Program-made: the position numbers and the translations under genes
Notes under the pieces: model-generated
Told to the model about the DNA's origin: nothing
Database searches by the model: none
Seen by the model: the letters and a program-made list of their open reading frames with translations, nothing else
In this document: piece after piece, positions 36,295 to 45,748 of the stretch
Numbering within the stretch: the first letter of the stretch is position 1
How the letters are laid out: each line of letters starts with the position of its first letter
Assembly (NCBI GenBank): GCA_021713415.1
Contig: JAKJJQ010000008.1
Location: 1-64,000, forward strand
From: M0027 sp021713415
Lineage (GTDB): Bacteria > Pseudomonadota > Gammaproteobacteria > Francisellales > Francisellaceae
Direction of reading: 5' to 3'
DNA: 64,000 nt

Positions 36295-38775
36295 TTAAGG
36301 TTTTAACCTTCTTAACCTTGATGCATTTAATACCACAGTAATTGAAGATAATGCCATTGCAACAGAGGCAATTATTGGGCTAAGTAAGATGCCAAAAAAT
36401 GGATAAAGAACACCAGCTGCAACAGGAATGGCAATGATATTATAAATTAATGCACCAAATAAGTTTTGTTTAATATTACGCATAATTTTGCGTGAAAACA
36501 CAATCGCATTTTTAATCGAATATAAATTATCACTGGATAAGGTAATATCAGCACTTTCAATAGCTACATCAGTTCCTGAACCAATTGCAAAACCCACTTG
36601 AGCTTGAGATAAGGCTGGCGCATCATTAATACCATCACCAACCATAGCAACATTTAATTTTTCATTTTGTAATCGTCTAATATAGGCTGATTTATCTTCA
36701 GGCAATACTTCAGCATATACAGTATTTATGCCAACACTCTGTGCCACCGCCTGTGCACTTTGATATAAATCACCTGAAATCATTGCCGTTTTAATACCCA
36801 TTAAATGTATCAAATTAATCATCTCTTTGGCTTCTGGTTTAATTGGATCTGTAATCGCTAAGGTTAAAATCACTTTGCCATTTAAACCAACGAAAATAGA
36901 GGTTGCACCACTTTCAGCTAGTGATATAGATAGTGACTTTTGTTCATCACTTAACTGAACTTTAGCATCTAGCATTAATTTTTCATTGCCAATAAAGATT
37001 GGTTCTTGATTGATCAACCCTTTAACACCGCGCCCAGAAATTGCTTGAAAGCCTTTTAAATCAACTGGACTAATGGCAATTTCCTTTTTTTCAATATATT
37101 GACAAATAGCTTGAGCTAATGGATGCTCTGAACGCTTTTCTATTTGATATAAATAATTTAAGGCTTTACTTTGATCGCTGTCCCCCTGCCAGTGTGCCTC
37201 TGTTACCTCAGGCTTACCTTCAGTTAAGGTTCCTGTTTTATCAAAAACAATCATGTTAAGCTTACTTGCAGACTGCAAAGCTTGTGCATTTCTTACCAAC
37301 ACGCCATACTCTGCAGATTTTCCCATACCAATCATCATAGCAATTGGCGTCCCTAAACCTAAGGCACATGGACAGGCTATAACTAAAACACTAATTGCAG
37401 CAGTTACGGCATGTGGCAAGCTTGTACCAAGCCACAGTGCAAATGTAATAAAAGCAATACCAATTACAATCGGTACAAAACCCGCTGCTATCGTATCAAC
37501 TAATCTTGCAATTTGCGGTTTTGAACTTTGGGCTTGTCGAACCAAATCAATAATTTTAGCTAGCTGTGTTTCAGCCATATCTGTTTTAATCTGAACTGTT
37601 AAGATACCATTTAAATTAATCGTGCCTTGATAGACTTCATCATCTATTCTTTTAGTAACGGGTAATGACTCACCTGTTAGCATTGACTCATTCACTGAGC
37701 TTTCACCATCAATCACAACACCATCAACTGGTAATTTTTCGCCTGGTTTGACTAATACACAATCACCAAGCGATAATAAATCAACATCTAGTTCAACTTC
37801 CTTATCACCTTGTAATACAATTGCTGTTTTTGGTTTTAAGCCAACTAGTTTTTCAATGGCTTCTGAAGTTTTCCCTTTAGCTTTTGTCTCTAAGGCATGA
37901 CCAAAGTTAACAAATGCTAGAATTAAAACTGCTGCATCAAGGTAAATGTATAACATCTCTTTTGGCAACCATTTAGAAAATAGTATCACTAAGGCTGAAT
38001 AGAGGAATGCAGCACCTGTACCTAAGGCAATTAAGGTATCCATATTTGATGAACGATGTTTAAACTGTTTCCAAGCACCTTGGTAATACTGCCCCCCTGA
38101 ATAAATCATCACAGCCAAAACTAAAATTAACATCACAAGCCAAAAAGGATATGGATCTATATTAAATATGCCTTTTGTATGGTGATAAAATGAAGGGAAA
38201 ATCTCTATTTTGCCTGAGATCATCGCAAGCATATCTGGAATAAATAAAAATAAACCCATAATAAATGCGATGATCGCTCTGTAATAACTATGCCTAATTT
38301 CAGCTTTAGCTGATTTTTTTCGAGATGCAATCTGATCTAAGTCATTTGCTTTAATTACAGTGGCAGGATAACCGAGGTTTTCTAACTCAAATAAAATATC
38401 ACTGGCTTTAAAATCACCTTCTACTTTAGCAAATTTCTCAACAAAATTTACATTGACTGCTGTCACACCATTGACTTTGGATAAGGCACTTTCAATTTTA
38501 GCAACACAGCTTGAACAAGACATATTATTAATTGAAAATTGCACACCTTTTGCTTGAGCTTTTTGTTTTAGTTTTGCTGGATAACCTAAATCTGTTAATT
38601 TTTTAATTATTAAATCTCGATTACCACCTGAGACAGTTACCTCTTTTTCCATTAAATTAACGTTAACAAATTTAACACCATCTAACCCACCAACTGCCGT
38701 TTCAATTTTTGCCACACAGGATGAACAGCGCATTGCATCAACTAAAAAGACTTCCACATGCTCTTGCCCTTTCAT
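36295..38775 (-). CDS. copA: Copper-exporting P-type ATPase with two HMA domains
   Basis: An 826-residue P1B-type ATPase. Two N-terminal heavy-metal-binding domains carry CSSC motifs (Cys17-Cys20 and Cys87-Cys90). The membrane core has the ion-binding CPC in IACPCALGLGTP, followed by the phosphorylation motif DKTGTLTEGKPE, the HP motif (SEHPLAQ) and the hinge GDGINDAPAL. It exports Cu(I) from the cytoplasm, using ATP. The GAGGT ribosome site precedes ATG 38775. It stands alone, with no CueR-type regulator or copper chaperone nearby, and is convergent with the GGDEF-EAL gene, leaving 6 bp between the stops. In an intracellular bacterium it would counter phagosomal copper. Confidence 0.95.
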   Translation of the reverse strand: MKGQEHVEVFLVDAMRCSSCVAKIETAVGGLDGVKFVNVNLMEKEVTVSGGNRDLIIKKLTDLGYPAKLKQKAQAKGVQFSINNMSCSSCVAKIESALSKVNGVTAVNVNFVEKFAKVEGDFKASDILFELENLGYPATVIKANDLDQIASRKKSAKAEIRHSYYRAIIAFIMGLFLFIPDMLAMISGKIEIFPSFYHHTKGIFNIDPYPFWLVMLILVLAVMIYSGGQYYQGAWKQFKHRSSNMDTLIALGTGAAFLYSALVILFSKWLPKEMLYIYLDAAVLILAFVNFGHALETKAKGKTSEAIEKLVGLKPKTAIVLQGDKEVELDVDLLSLGDCVLVKPGEKLPVDGVVIDGESSVNESMLTGESLPVTKRIDDEVYQGTINLNGILTVQIKTDMAETQLAKIIDLVRQAQSSKPQIARLVDTIAAGFVPIVIGIAFITFALWLGTSLPHAVTAAISVLVIACPCALGLGTPIAMMIGMGKSAEYGVLVRNAQALQSASKLNMIVFDKTGTLTEGKPEVTEAHWQGDSDQSKALNYLYQIEKRSEHPLAQAICQYIEKKEIAISPVDLKGFQAISGRGVKGLINQEPIFIGNEKLMLDAKVQLSDEQKSLSISLAESGATSIFVGLNGKVILTLAITDPIKPEAKEMINLIHLMGIKTAMISGDLYQSAQAVAQSVGINTVYAEVLPEDKSAYIRRLQNEKLNVAMVGDGINDAPALSQAQVGFAIGSGTDVAIESADITLSSDNLYSIKNAIVFSRKIMRNIKQNLFGALIYNIIAIPVAAGVLYPFFGILLSPIIASVAMALSSITVVLNASRLRRLKP

Positions 38776-38869
38776 TTATCTACCTCACTTTACTCTCAAA
38801 AGATACTCTATCTTAATTCTTCTTAAACTTAAAATTCAACCTTAGAAGCCGTTTTGTTTCTGCTATGAA

Positions 38870-38898
38870 TTACAATTGACATCTATAATGAGTATAAT
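38870..38898 (+). promoter_or_regulatory. Sigma70-like promoter for the dihydroorotase gene
   Basis: A perfect -10 TATAAT (38893-38898) has a fair -35 TTACAA (38870-38875) 17 bp upstream. A TTGACA also occurs at 38876 but only 11 bp from the -10, too close. The start codon follows about 40 bp downstream. Confidence 0.45.
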
Positions 38899-38939
38899 AG
38901 CTTTAATAAATTTAGCTGTATTTATACTGTAGGAAAATC

Positions 38940-40274
38940 ATGAGCGCATACATTATTAAAAATGCCATTATCGTCAATGAAGGCAAGCAAATTGAAACCG
39001 ATATTAAAGTTAAAAATGGACGAATCGAAAAAATAGCACCAAATATCACATCAACTCATGCAACGATTATTGATGCATTAGGAAAGTATATTATACCTGG
39101 TATGATTGATGACCAGGTTCATTTTAGGGAGCCTGGGTTAACCCATAAAGGTGATATCCAAAGTGAGTCAAAAGCAGCCATTGCCGGTGGTATTACATCC
39201 TATATGGAAATGCCCAATGTTACACCACCAACGCTTGATATGCAGGCAATTGAAGATAAGCTAAACCGAGCTAAATATAAATCACTAGCAAACTATGCCT
39301 TCTATTTAGGTGCTAGTAATAATAACTTAGAGTCAATCAAATCAGCTGACCCGAATAGAATTGCTGGTGTTAAAGTATTTATGGGTGCATCAACTGGTAA
39401 TATGCTTGTTAATGATGAACAGATATTAAACGATATTTTTGCTTCAAGCCCTACCTTAATTGCTACACATTGTGAAGACACACCAATGATTACGCTCAAT
39501 GAAAAAGCTTATAAAGAAAAATATGGTGATGACATACCCTTTAAATACCATAAAGATATACGTTCAGAAGCCGCTTGTTTTAAGTCATCTTCTTTAGCTG
39601 TCAAATTAGCTAAACGCCACGGTACTAAGCTACACGTACTTCATTTAACTACTGCTAAAGAAATGAGTTTATTTGATTCATCAATTCCCTTGGAGAAAAA
39701 ACAAATTACTGCAGAAGCGTGTGTTCATCACTTATTTTTTAATGACCAAGACTATGAAAGTAAAGGTAGCTTAATTAAATGCAACCCTTCAATTAAAACA
39801 ATTAATGATCGCGATACCTTACGAGATGCTGTTAACTCTAATTTAATTGATATTATTGCAACAGATCATGCCCCACATACAAAAGATGAAAAAAATAATA
39901 CTTATTTTCAAGCACCAGCTGGATTACCACTAGTACAACATGCTTTGCCATCTCTATTTGAACTTGTACACCAAGGTGTTTTTAGTATTGAGCAAATTGT
40001 GCAAAAAACAGCACATAACCCTGCAATTGTTTATCAAGTTAAAGATCGAGGCTTTATCCGTGAAGGCTATTATGCTGACCTTGTATTAGTTGACCCTGAA
40101 AAAGTTCAGTCAGTTACCGATGAAGGCAGTTTTTATAAGTGTAAATGGAACCCATTTTCTGGTATTGATTTACATGGGACCGTTCAAATGACTATGGTTA
40201 ATGGCGAGTTATTATATTTAAATGGTAAATTTATTTATGAAACACCAGCCCTTGCCCTTGAATTTAACCGCTAG
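38940..40274 (+). CDS. pyrC: Dihydroorotase (class I type)
   Basis: A 444-residue amidohydrolase of the dihydroorotase/allantoinase class, which cyclises carbamoyl-aspartate to dihydroorotate in pyrimidine synthesis. Signatures are HFREPGLTHKGDI, SYMEMPNVTPP, ASTGNMLV, THCED and ATDHAPHT with KDEK. The usual HxHFR metal motif reads DDQVHFR, with Gln59 in place of the first His; the rest of the core is intact. This DDQVHFREPG form occurs in a subset of bacterial dihydroorotases, so it may be a natural subfamily rather than a defect. The alternative is a catalytically inactive homologue. It has a good ribosome site (AGGA) and no other pyr gene nearby. Confidence 0.85.
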   Translation: MSAYIIKNAIIVNEGKQIETDIKVKNGRIEKIAPNITSTHATIIDALGKYIIPGMIDDQVHFREPGLTHKGDIQSESKAAIAGGITSYMEMPNVTPPTLDMQAIEDKLNRAKYKSLANYAFYLGASNNNLESIKSADPNRIAGVKVFMGASTGNMLVNDEQILNDIFASSPTLIATHCEDTPMITLNEKAYKEKYGDDIPFKYHKDIRSEAACFKSSSLAVKLAKRHGTKLHVLHLTTAKEMSLFDSSIPLEKKQITAEACVHHLFFNDQDYESKGSLIKCNPSIKTINDRDTLRDAVNSNLIDIIATDHAPHTKDEKNNTYFQAPAGLPLVQHALPSLFELVHQGVFSIEQIVQKTAHNPAIVYQVKDRGFIREGYYADLVLVDPEKVQSVTDEGSFYKCKWNPFSGIDLHGTVQMTMVNGELLYLNGKFIYETPALALEFNR

Positions 40275-40320
40275 CGTCTCCATTTGCTAAATATCAATTA
40301 TTTTGCATAAGGCGAATATT

Positions 40321-41868
40321 ATGAATCTCTCTGACCTTGACTTTAAAACATTAAATTCAATTAAACGTGGCATTGAACGTGAAGCCTTAAGAGTTACTCC
40401 TAAAGGTAATGTTGCACAAAGCAATCACAGTAAAAAACTAGGTGAAAAATTAACTCACCCGAATATTACAGTTGATTACTCTGAAGGGTTACTTGAACTC
40501 ATTACTGAACCCTTTGAAGGTTATCAAGCTCTATTTGAAAGCTTAGAAACCTATTTAAACTTCACTTATCAAAACCTTGAACATAGTGAATTACTCTGGC
40601 CTATGAGTATGCCGCCTAAAGCTTATGAAGATGAAATTAAAATTGCTGATTTTGGCCATTCAAACTCAGGTATGATGAAACATATATACCGCCGAGGTTT
40701 AGCAATACGCTATGGTAAAGTTATGCAAATAATTGCAGGTATTCATTATAATTTTTCTTTTCCTGATGAATTTCTTAGCCAACTTATCCCTGATAATGGC
40801 CATAGTGAACATACATTACAATACTATAAAAATAAATATTATTTTCGCTTAATAAGAAAGTTCTATCAAAACGCTTGGTTATTGCCTTATTTATTTGGTG
40901 CAACACCGATTATTGCGAAAACGTCTGTTAATGATCAACATAAATTACAAGAATTTGACAGCCAATACTATTATCATGAATATGCAACCTGTCTTCGCAT
41001 GAGTGAATTTGGTTATCAAAGTCATGCACAAAAGGATTTAAATATTTCTTATCGAGATATTACAAGTTATGTCAATGATTTAGTTAAAGCTACACAAATA
41101 CCATTTTCTGACTATACCCAATTAGGTGTCTTAGATAAAAACTATGGCTATAAACAACTAAACGACTGCATCTTACAAATTGAAAATGAATATTATAACC
41201 CCATTCGCCCCAAACAAATTGTCCATCGTTGTGAACGCCCTGCTTGCGCCTTATCTAAACGCGGTGTTAGCTATATAGAGCTACGCACATTAGATATTAA
41301 TCCCTTTATGCCATTAGGAATTGATCTTCAAAGCGCACACTTTTTGGATGTGTTTTTCCTTTATTGCTTATTAGCTGAAGCGCCAATGTATTCTAAATCA
41401 ATGATTCAAACTGCCAAAGAAAATTTTGCGTTAGTTGCTAATTATGGACGTAACCCACAATTAAAACTACATAAAAACTCAAATGACATATTATTAAAAG
41501 ATTGGGCTCATCTTGTATTAAATGAATGTCTTTTAATCGCTGAAAAATGGGATCAAACAAATGCTACTAATCATTATCAATCAGCTGTCCATGCACAAAT
41601 CGAAAAGTTAAATGATGTTGAAAAAACACCTTCAGCAATGTTAATTAATTCAATTAAACAAAGTAAACTTAATACAGAAGATTGGATGCTTAATCAAGCT
41701 TATCAACATCAACAGTCATTACTTGAAACTAAATTACCATTAAATCTACTCGCTAAGCTTAAGCGTGAAGTATCCGATTCTCAAGAGGCATTAAAATTAC
41801 TTGAAACGAAAGAAGAAGGGGCATTTGAATCTTATATCCAACGCTATTATGCTTCAGTTTGCCGCTAA
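40321..41868 (+). CDS. gshA: Glutamate--cysteine ligase
   Basis: GshA, 515 residues (E. coli 518), joins glutamate and cysteine, the first step of glutathione synthesis. The N-terminal GIEREALRVTPKG and the TVDYSEGLLELITEP active-site strand are typical; SNSGMMKHIYRRGLAIRYGKVMQ and ISYIELRTLDINPF-like stretches complete the ATP-grasp-like core. The start at 40321 is chosen because AAGG lies ahead; the longer frame begins with TTG 18 bp upstream. It follows pyrC and its last 15 bp overlap the convergent MFS gene. A glutathione transferase gene is encoded 1.3 kb further on. Confidence 0.95.
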   Translation: MNLSDLDFKTLNSIKRGIEREALRVTPKGNVAQSNHSKKLGEKLTHPNITVDYSEGLLELITEPFEGYQALFESLETYLNFTYQNLEHSELLWPMSMPPKAYEDEIKIADFGHSNSGMMKHIYRRGLAIRYGKVMQIIAGIHYNFSFPDEFLSQLIPDNGHSEHTLQYYKNKYYFRLIRKFYQNAWLLPYLFGATPIIAKTSVNDQHKLQEFDSQYYYHEYATCLRMSEFGYQSHAQKDLNISYRDITSYVNDLVKATQIPFSDYTQLGVLDKNYGYKQLNDCILQIENEYYNPIRPKQIVHRCERPACALSKRGVSYIELRTLDINPFMPLGIDLQSAHFLDVFFLYCLLAEAPMYSKSMIQTAKENFALVANYGRNPQLKLHKNSNDILLKDWAHLVLNECLLIAEKWDQTNATNHYQSAVHAQIEKLNDVEKTPSAMLINSIKQSKLNTEDWMLNQAYQHQQSLLETKLPLNLLAKLKREVSDSQEALKLLETKEEGAFESYIQRYYASVCR

Positions 41869-43068
41869 GTCTAATTGCTTTGACTCATAATTATCTTTTT
41901 TCTTATTTGACCACCATAAATTCAATAAAAATGTCATTAATAATGCTAGGGTAAAATAAAGCGCAACCTGATAAATATCAACTACTTCATTAATTCGATA
42001 ATACGCACCATAGTAACTAAAAATTGGCGAGATCAAAATCACTAATAATAGATAAATACTTGCCATATTCTCTTTTCTTGAATAATACTCCGTTGATACT
42101 GCATATAGATTACTTCTAACTAAGGATAAGCCAAATAAGAAAATAACTAAAATACTATACACTACATAAAGTGACTCTAAGTGTAAATAAAGCCCGACAG
42201 CACTACAAATCAGCATAATAAAAATGCCTATAAAAATAATATTTCTTAAGCTCATAAATTTAAGCAACAAAATATTTAACAATGGCGCTAAGAAAAAAAC
42301 AACGATCATACCTAAACTTAAATTACCATAGTCATAAGCTGACAGCCCAAAATGAACTTGATATAATTCTGGCGATATTGTCATATAAAATAATATCCAG
42401 CCAAAACCTAAAATATTACAAATAACAAACCAAACAGCACGGTCACTTAATGGCGCAATATAATCTCTTAGCATTAATTTCAATGTTTGAACATCATTTT
42501 CTGGTGGGTAGGTTGATAATTTCCAACACACAAGCAGAAAAACAAATACACAAATTATCATTGGGATAATAAAATTTAGCTGCCAAATGTGAGTTGCACT
42601 TTCAATCACCCCCCCTAAAAAAGGTGCAGCAGCAGGTACTACTGCCAATATCATCATTAAAATTGAACCTACTTTTGCAATATCTTTACCACTAAAAACC
42701 TCTGTCATAATGACTGAAGTCACAGAGATAATACCGCCGACAGCAAAGCCTGTAATAAAGCGTAAAATATAAAACAAATAAATATGATTAATAACTGATA
42801 CACCAATTAGTGAGATAATTAAAATCACTAAGGCAATTAAAGTTAATCGGCGCTTTTCAACTTGTATTGCTAAAAGGCCAAAAATAAAAACACCTAATGC
42901 ACAAGCAATTTGAAAGGTAGCATATCCAATTTGTACAGCACCAATTGATACACCAAAGCTTTCAGCCATATGTGGTACCGATGGAAAATAACTATCGATA
43001 TTAATTTCAACGGCAATATCGGTTAATACAATACAGAGTATTAAGCTTAAATGTTTTATCATCTGCAT
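41854..43068 (-). CDS. MFS transporter, Bcr/CflA-type drug exporter
   Basis: A 404-residue major facilitator protein with about 12 membrane helices. The N-terminal half has the family patterns DIAVEINIDSYFPSVPHM, followed by GAVQIGYATFQIACALGVFIFG-like helices 2-3 and RFITGFAVGG. It resembles the Bcr/CflA drug:proton antiporters that export toxic compounds or amino-acid derivatives. The C-terminal end is basic (KKKDNYESKQ). It overlaps the end of gshA by 15 bp in convergent orientation. The substrate is unknown. Confidence 0.85.
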   Translation of the reverse strand: MQMIKHLSLILCIVLTDIAVEINIDSYFPSVPHMAESFGVSIGAVQIGYATFQIACALGVFIFGLLAIQVEKRRLTLIALVILIISLIGVSVINHIYLFYILRFITGFAVGGIISVTSVIMTEVFSGKDIAKVGSILMMILAVVPAAAPFLGGVIESATHIWQLNFIIPMIICVFVFLLVCWKLSTYPPENDVQTLKLMLRDYIAPLSDRAVWFVICNILGFGWILFYMTISPELYQVHFGLSAYDYGNLSLGMIVVFFLAPLLNILLLKFMSLRNIIFIGIFIMLICSAVGLYLHLESLYVVYSILVIFLFGLSLVRSNLYAVSTEYYSRKENMASIYLLLVILISPIFSYYGAYYRINEVVDIYQVALYFTLALLMTFLLNLWWSNKKKDNYESKQLDLAAN

Positions 43069-43214
43069 TAGTTCACCATAAATCTTTAAGTATTAAAAAT
43101 AGAATAAATAATATACAAAATTGATTTTTCAGGCAGCATTGTATCGCCATTGTAAATTAAAAGCAAGTTACGTAAAGTAGTGTCGTGTTTTATATTAATT
43201 AAGGATATAGGATC

Positions 43215-43865
43215 ATGATTAAACTTTATGGATTTAATTTATCATTTCCAACTAATAAAGTTAGATTTGCACTTAATTTGTTTAATCTTGAATATGAATT
43301 TGTCGCATTAAACCCATGGAAAGGTGAGCATAAATCTGAAGCTCATATCAAACGTCATCCTGCAGGCAAAGTCCCTGTGATTGAAGATGGTGATTTTACA
43401 TTATTTGAAAGTAATGCGATTGTTCGCTATCTAGCTGAAAAAGTCCATAACACAAACTACTACCCTTCTGATTTACAGCAACAAGCTTTAGTTAATCAAT
43501 GGTTAGACTTTGCAGCAGCACATATTGGTACAAATGTTAGTAAAGTTTTATTTAACCGATACTTTGCTGATAAAATCGGTATTGAAGTTGATAGCCGCTC
43601 TATGGAAGAAGGCCATCAATTTTTAACCAATCATCTACCTATTCTTGAAGCACAGTTAACAAATAATACTTATATTGCAGGCAATCATATGACGATTGCA
43701 GATATTGGGTTATTGGCAAGTCTTGATCCAGTTGATCTAATTGATATTGATCTTAATCAATACCCACATCTTAATAACTGGCGTAAACAATTAATGAAAG
43801 AGTCATTCTACACCAAAGTACATCAATATTATGGTGAAGGTTTTTTTGAACAAGCGACTGTTTAA
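43215..43865 (+). CDS. Glutathione S-transferase family protein
   Basis: A 216-residue cytosolic GST. The N-terminal thioredoxin-like domain (1-80) has the theta-type start LYGFNLSFPTNKVRF, the cis-Pro region AGKVPVIEDG and the glutathione-binding LFESNAIVRYL. The C-terminal helical domain (90-210) includes TIADIGLLASLDPVD. It conjugates glutathione to electrophiles or detoxifies peroxides; the exact substrate is unknown. Its setting 1.3 kb from gshA suits a glutathione-based defence. A ribosome site (AGGA) precedes the ATG. Confidence 0.92.
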   Translation: MIKLYGFNLSFPTNKVRFALNLFNLEYEFVALNPWKGEHKSEAHIKRHPAGKVPVIEDGDFTLFESNAIVRYLAEKVHNTNYYPSDLQQQALVNQWLDFAAAHIGTNVSKVLFNRYFADKIGIEVDSRSMEEGHQFLTNHLPILEAQLTNNTYIAGNHMTIADIGLLASLDPVDLIDIDLNQYPHLNNWRKQLMKESFYTKVHQYYGEGFFEQATV

Positions 43866-43899
43866 ATTATATTTTCTTTGATAGAATAGTTCCTCGCTT

Positions 43900-43919
43900 A
43901 AACGCGATAAATTGCGTTT
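43900..43919 (+). terminator. Possible terminator after the GST gene
   Basis: Inverted repeat AAACGC (43900-43905) with GCGTTT (43914-43919) and an 8-nt loop lies 35 bp after the GST stop, followed by CTACTTAAATTTTTT. The stem is short and the T-run is delayed, so the call is tentative. Confidence 0.35.
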
Positions 43920-44108
43920 CTACTTAAATTTTTTAGAAATTTCTATATAAATTTATTACATCAAAATATGATATATTACCTATTACAAATCAACGTATAA
44001 TGTTATTTAATGCCTAATTAAGATTACATGATTAAAAACCAATTAGTAGATTTGGTTATTTAAAATAAGGTATGATAAGTTTAATATTAAAGTTTAAGGT
44101 AGAGCGAT

Positions 44109-45272
44109 ATGCCACAGAATTTGACTAAAGTTGACAATAATGGCCGAGGTAACTGTGGTTATTATGCTTATGCCATCTCGTTCATGTATTACCTTAAACA
44201 AACTGGTGGTAAAATTACTGACTATAAAGACGCCATCGGATTAGACAAGCAAAATTGTACAGACCTCCAAAAAGTCATTGATAATAAAAACCAAGAAGAA
44301 ATCACACCTAATGAGCTTCAAGAAGTTCAAGAAATTTTAGGGTCTAAACTTAGACAAATTACTGCTGAAAGAACTAGTATTGAATTTAAAAGTGCTCCAC
44401 CAGCTTCTCCAATTCATGCCGCTGTAAACTTTAAACTCCGTCAAAAAGTTCAAGAAATTTTATCTAATGGCACTAATCTAGATCATTCATATCCAAATCA
44501 TGCAAATTTAATAGAGGTAGCAACAAGCAAATCTTCTGACTATAGTAGCGCTGAATTATTTAAAGTTGCTGGAATAAATAAATCTATTGATCAATATGCA
44601 GCCACAATAGCATTACAGTTTAAAGATTGGGATACAACAAGCCTAAATGAACTTGGTGATGTCGAACGACAAAAACAAGTTGATCAATTTTTCTCAAGTA
44701 AAGCAACTGAATTTTTCACTGAAAATGATAATAAAAATTTAAATGAGTACACTAACCATATAGCAAAAAATGGTGTCTGGGCCCAAGAAGAACAGCTTAC
44801 AACGCTTCATCGTCGAATAACGGGTGAAACTAGTTCTCGAGACCCTAATACCAATGAAGTTATAATATCTAGAGACAGAGACATTCCTTTGGCTATTTAT
44901 AAAGATGGTAAAAATGCTTCTTCAGGTAGCTTTGATAATAGCCACAGTGGAATTATACTCAATAATCAAAGTAATACACACTGGACTTCTTTGGCTTTTA
45001 CATCACAAAAAGATTACCAAAAACAAAGTGATTATGAAACTAACTATCTTAAACCTGCACAACAAAGAGAAAAAATTGCTGAAAAACTTGATATTTCAGG
45101 CAAACTTGATTCACTTGTTAATGAAACTGAAAATGCTGAGCTAAAATCCTTATATAATTTGGCAAAAAATGAAATAAGTACTGATAAGACACACCAAGTT
45201 GCTTACCTTTTCTTTGATCGATTTAAAGAAATAGAACAAGGAAAAGCCCACCTTACTGACTTTGAACTATAA
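44109..45272 (+). CDS. OTU-like cysteine protease candidate, effector-like
   Basis: A 387-residue protein without signal peptide or membrane span. At the N-terminus GRGNCGYYAYA places Cys16 at the start of a helix in the style of OTU-type deubiquitinases (G-x-G-N-C). Near the C-terminal half, Asn289-x-His291-Trp-Thr-Ser (in QSNTHWTSL) matches the catalytic His strand of that fold, with the following Trp typical of OTU/papain-like proteases. Cys and His are about 275 residues apart, with a large helical insert, as in some bacterial effector DUBs. If active, it would cut ubiquitin or a related substrate in a host cell. The bacterium itself has no ubiquitin, which supports secretion. The ending EIEQGKAHLTDFEL is acidic. 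It converges on a thioesterase gene, with a 6-bp overlap. Confidence 0.55.
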   Translation: MPQNLTKVDNNGRGNCGYYAYAISFMYYLKQTGGKITDYKDAIGLDKQNCTDLQKVIDNKNQEEITPNELQEVQEILGSKLRQITAERTSIEFKSAPPASPIHAAVNFKLRQKVQEILSNGTNLDHSYPNHANLIEVATSKSSDYSSAELFKVAGINKSIDQYAATIALQFKDWDTTSLNELGDVERQKQVDQFFSSKATEFFTENDNKNLNEYTNHIAKNGVWAQEEQLTTLHRRITGETSSRDPNTNEVIISRDRDIPLAIYKDGKNASSGSFDNSHSGIILNNQSNTHWTSLAFTSQKDYQKQSDYETNYLKPAQQREKIAEKLDISGKLDSLVNETENAELKSLYNLAKNEISTDKTHQVAYLFFDRFKEIEQGKAHLTDFEL

Positions 45273-45680
45273 TAAATAATTCTTAACCATTTCAGCCTTC
45301 TCTAACTTACCACTTTGATTATTGACTAAAGCTGTTTCAATTACAGCTTGGTGAGTTAGCTGATCTTGGCTATTTTCAATTGAATAATAAAAAAATACCC
45401 GTGTTTTTGTAATCTCCATAATACCTAACTTAACCGTTAGTTTCTCAGGATAGAAAACTTCTTTTCTAAAACGAATATAACTTGCGCTAAATACTAAAGT
45501 ACAACCACCTACATTGGTTAGTTTAAATCCTTTAGATTGTAAAAAGCGCTCACTAACCTCAGTTAAGTAATTTAAGACTTTATCATTACTTAAATGTCCA
45601 CCCATATTTAAATCCAGTACTCTAACATCAATTTCAGTTTGATATATATACTCACCAGTGAACGCTAGTTTAGGTAACAT
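45267..45680 (-). CDS. 4HBT-type thioesterase (hotdog fold)
   Basis: A 137-residue acyl-CoA thioesterase-like protein. The hotdog family pattern is visible: the start VRVLDLNMGGHLSNDKVLNYL has the D-x-N-x-GH variant where DxNGHxNN is usual, and the long helix that follows is typical. Hydrolysis of acyl-CoA thioesters in the cytoplasm is the most likely role; the Asp is present while the second Asn is Asp in NDK. It lies on the opposite strand to the OTU-like gene and next to the antitoxin-like gene, with no clear functional link. Confidence 0.8.
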   Translation of the reverse strand: MLPKLAFTGEYIYQTEIDVRVLDLNMGGHLSNDKVLNYLTEVSERFLQSKGFKLTNVGGCTLVFSASYIRFRKEVFYPEKLTVKLGIMEITKTRVFFYYSIENSQDQLTHQAVIETALVNNQSGKLEKAEMVKNYLL

Positions 45681-45748
45681 TAAAAAATCCTTTATTATCC
45701 TTATAATTAATAAGGGATTGTAAGTTAAAAAATAATGATTAGCAAAAT

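Noticed and set aside
44080..44100. Possible PmrA-like TTTAATATT repeat before the OTU-like gene, as seen before Legionella and Coxiella effectors
   Set aside because: Only one half-site matches; the second half is not convincing, and AT-rich sequence gives such matches by chance.
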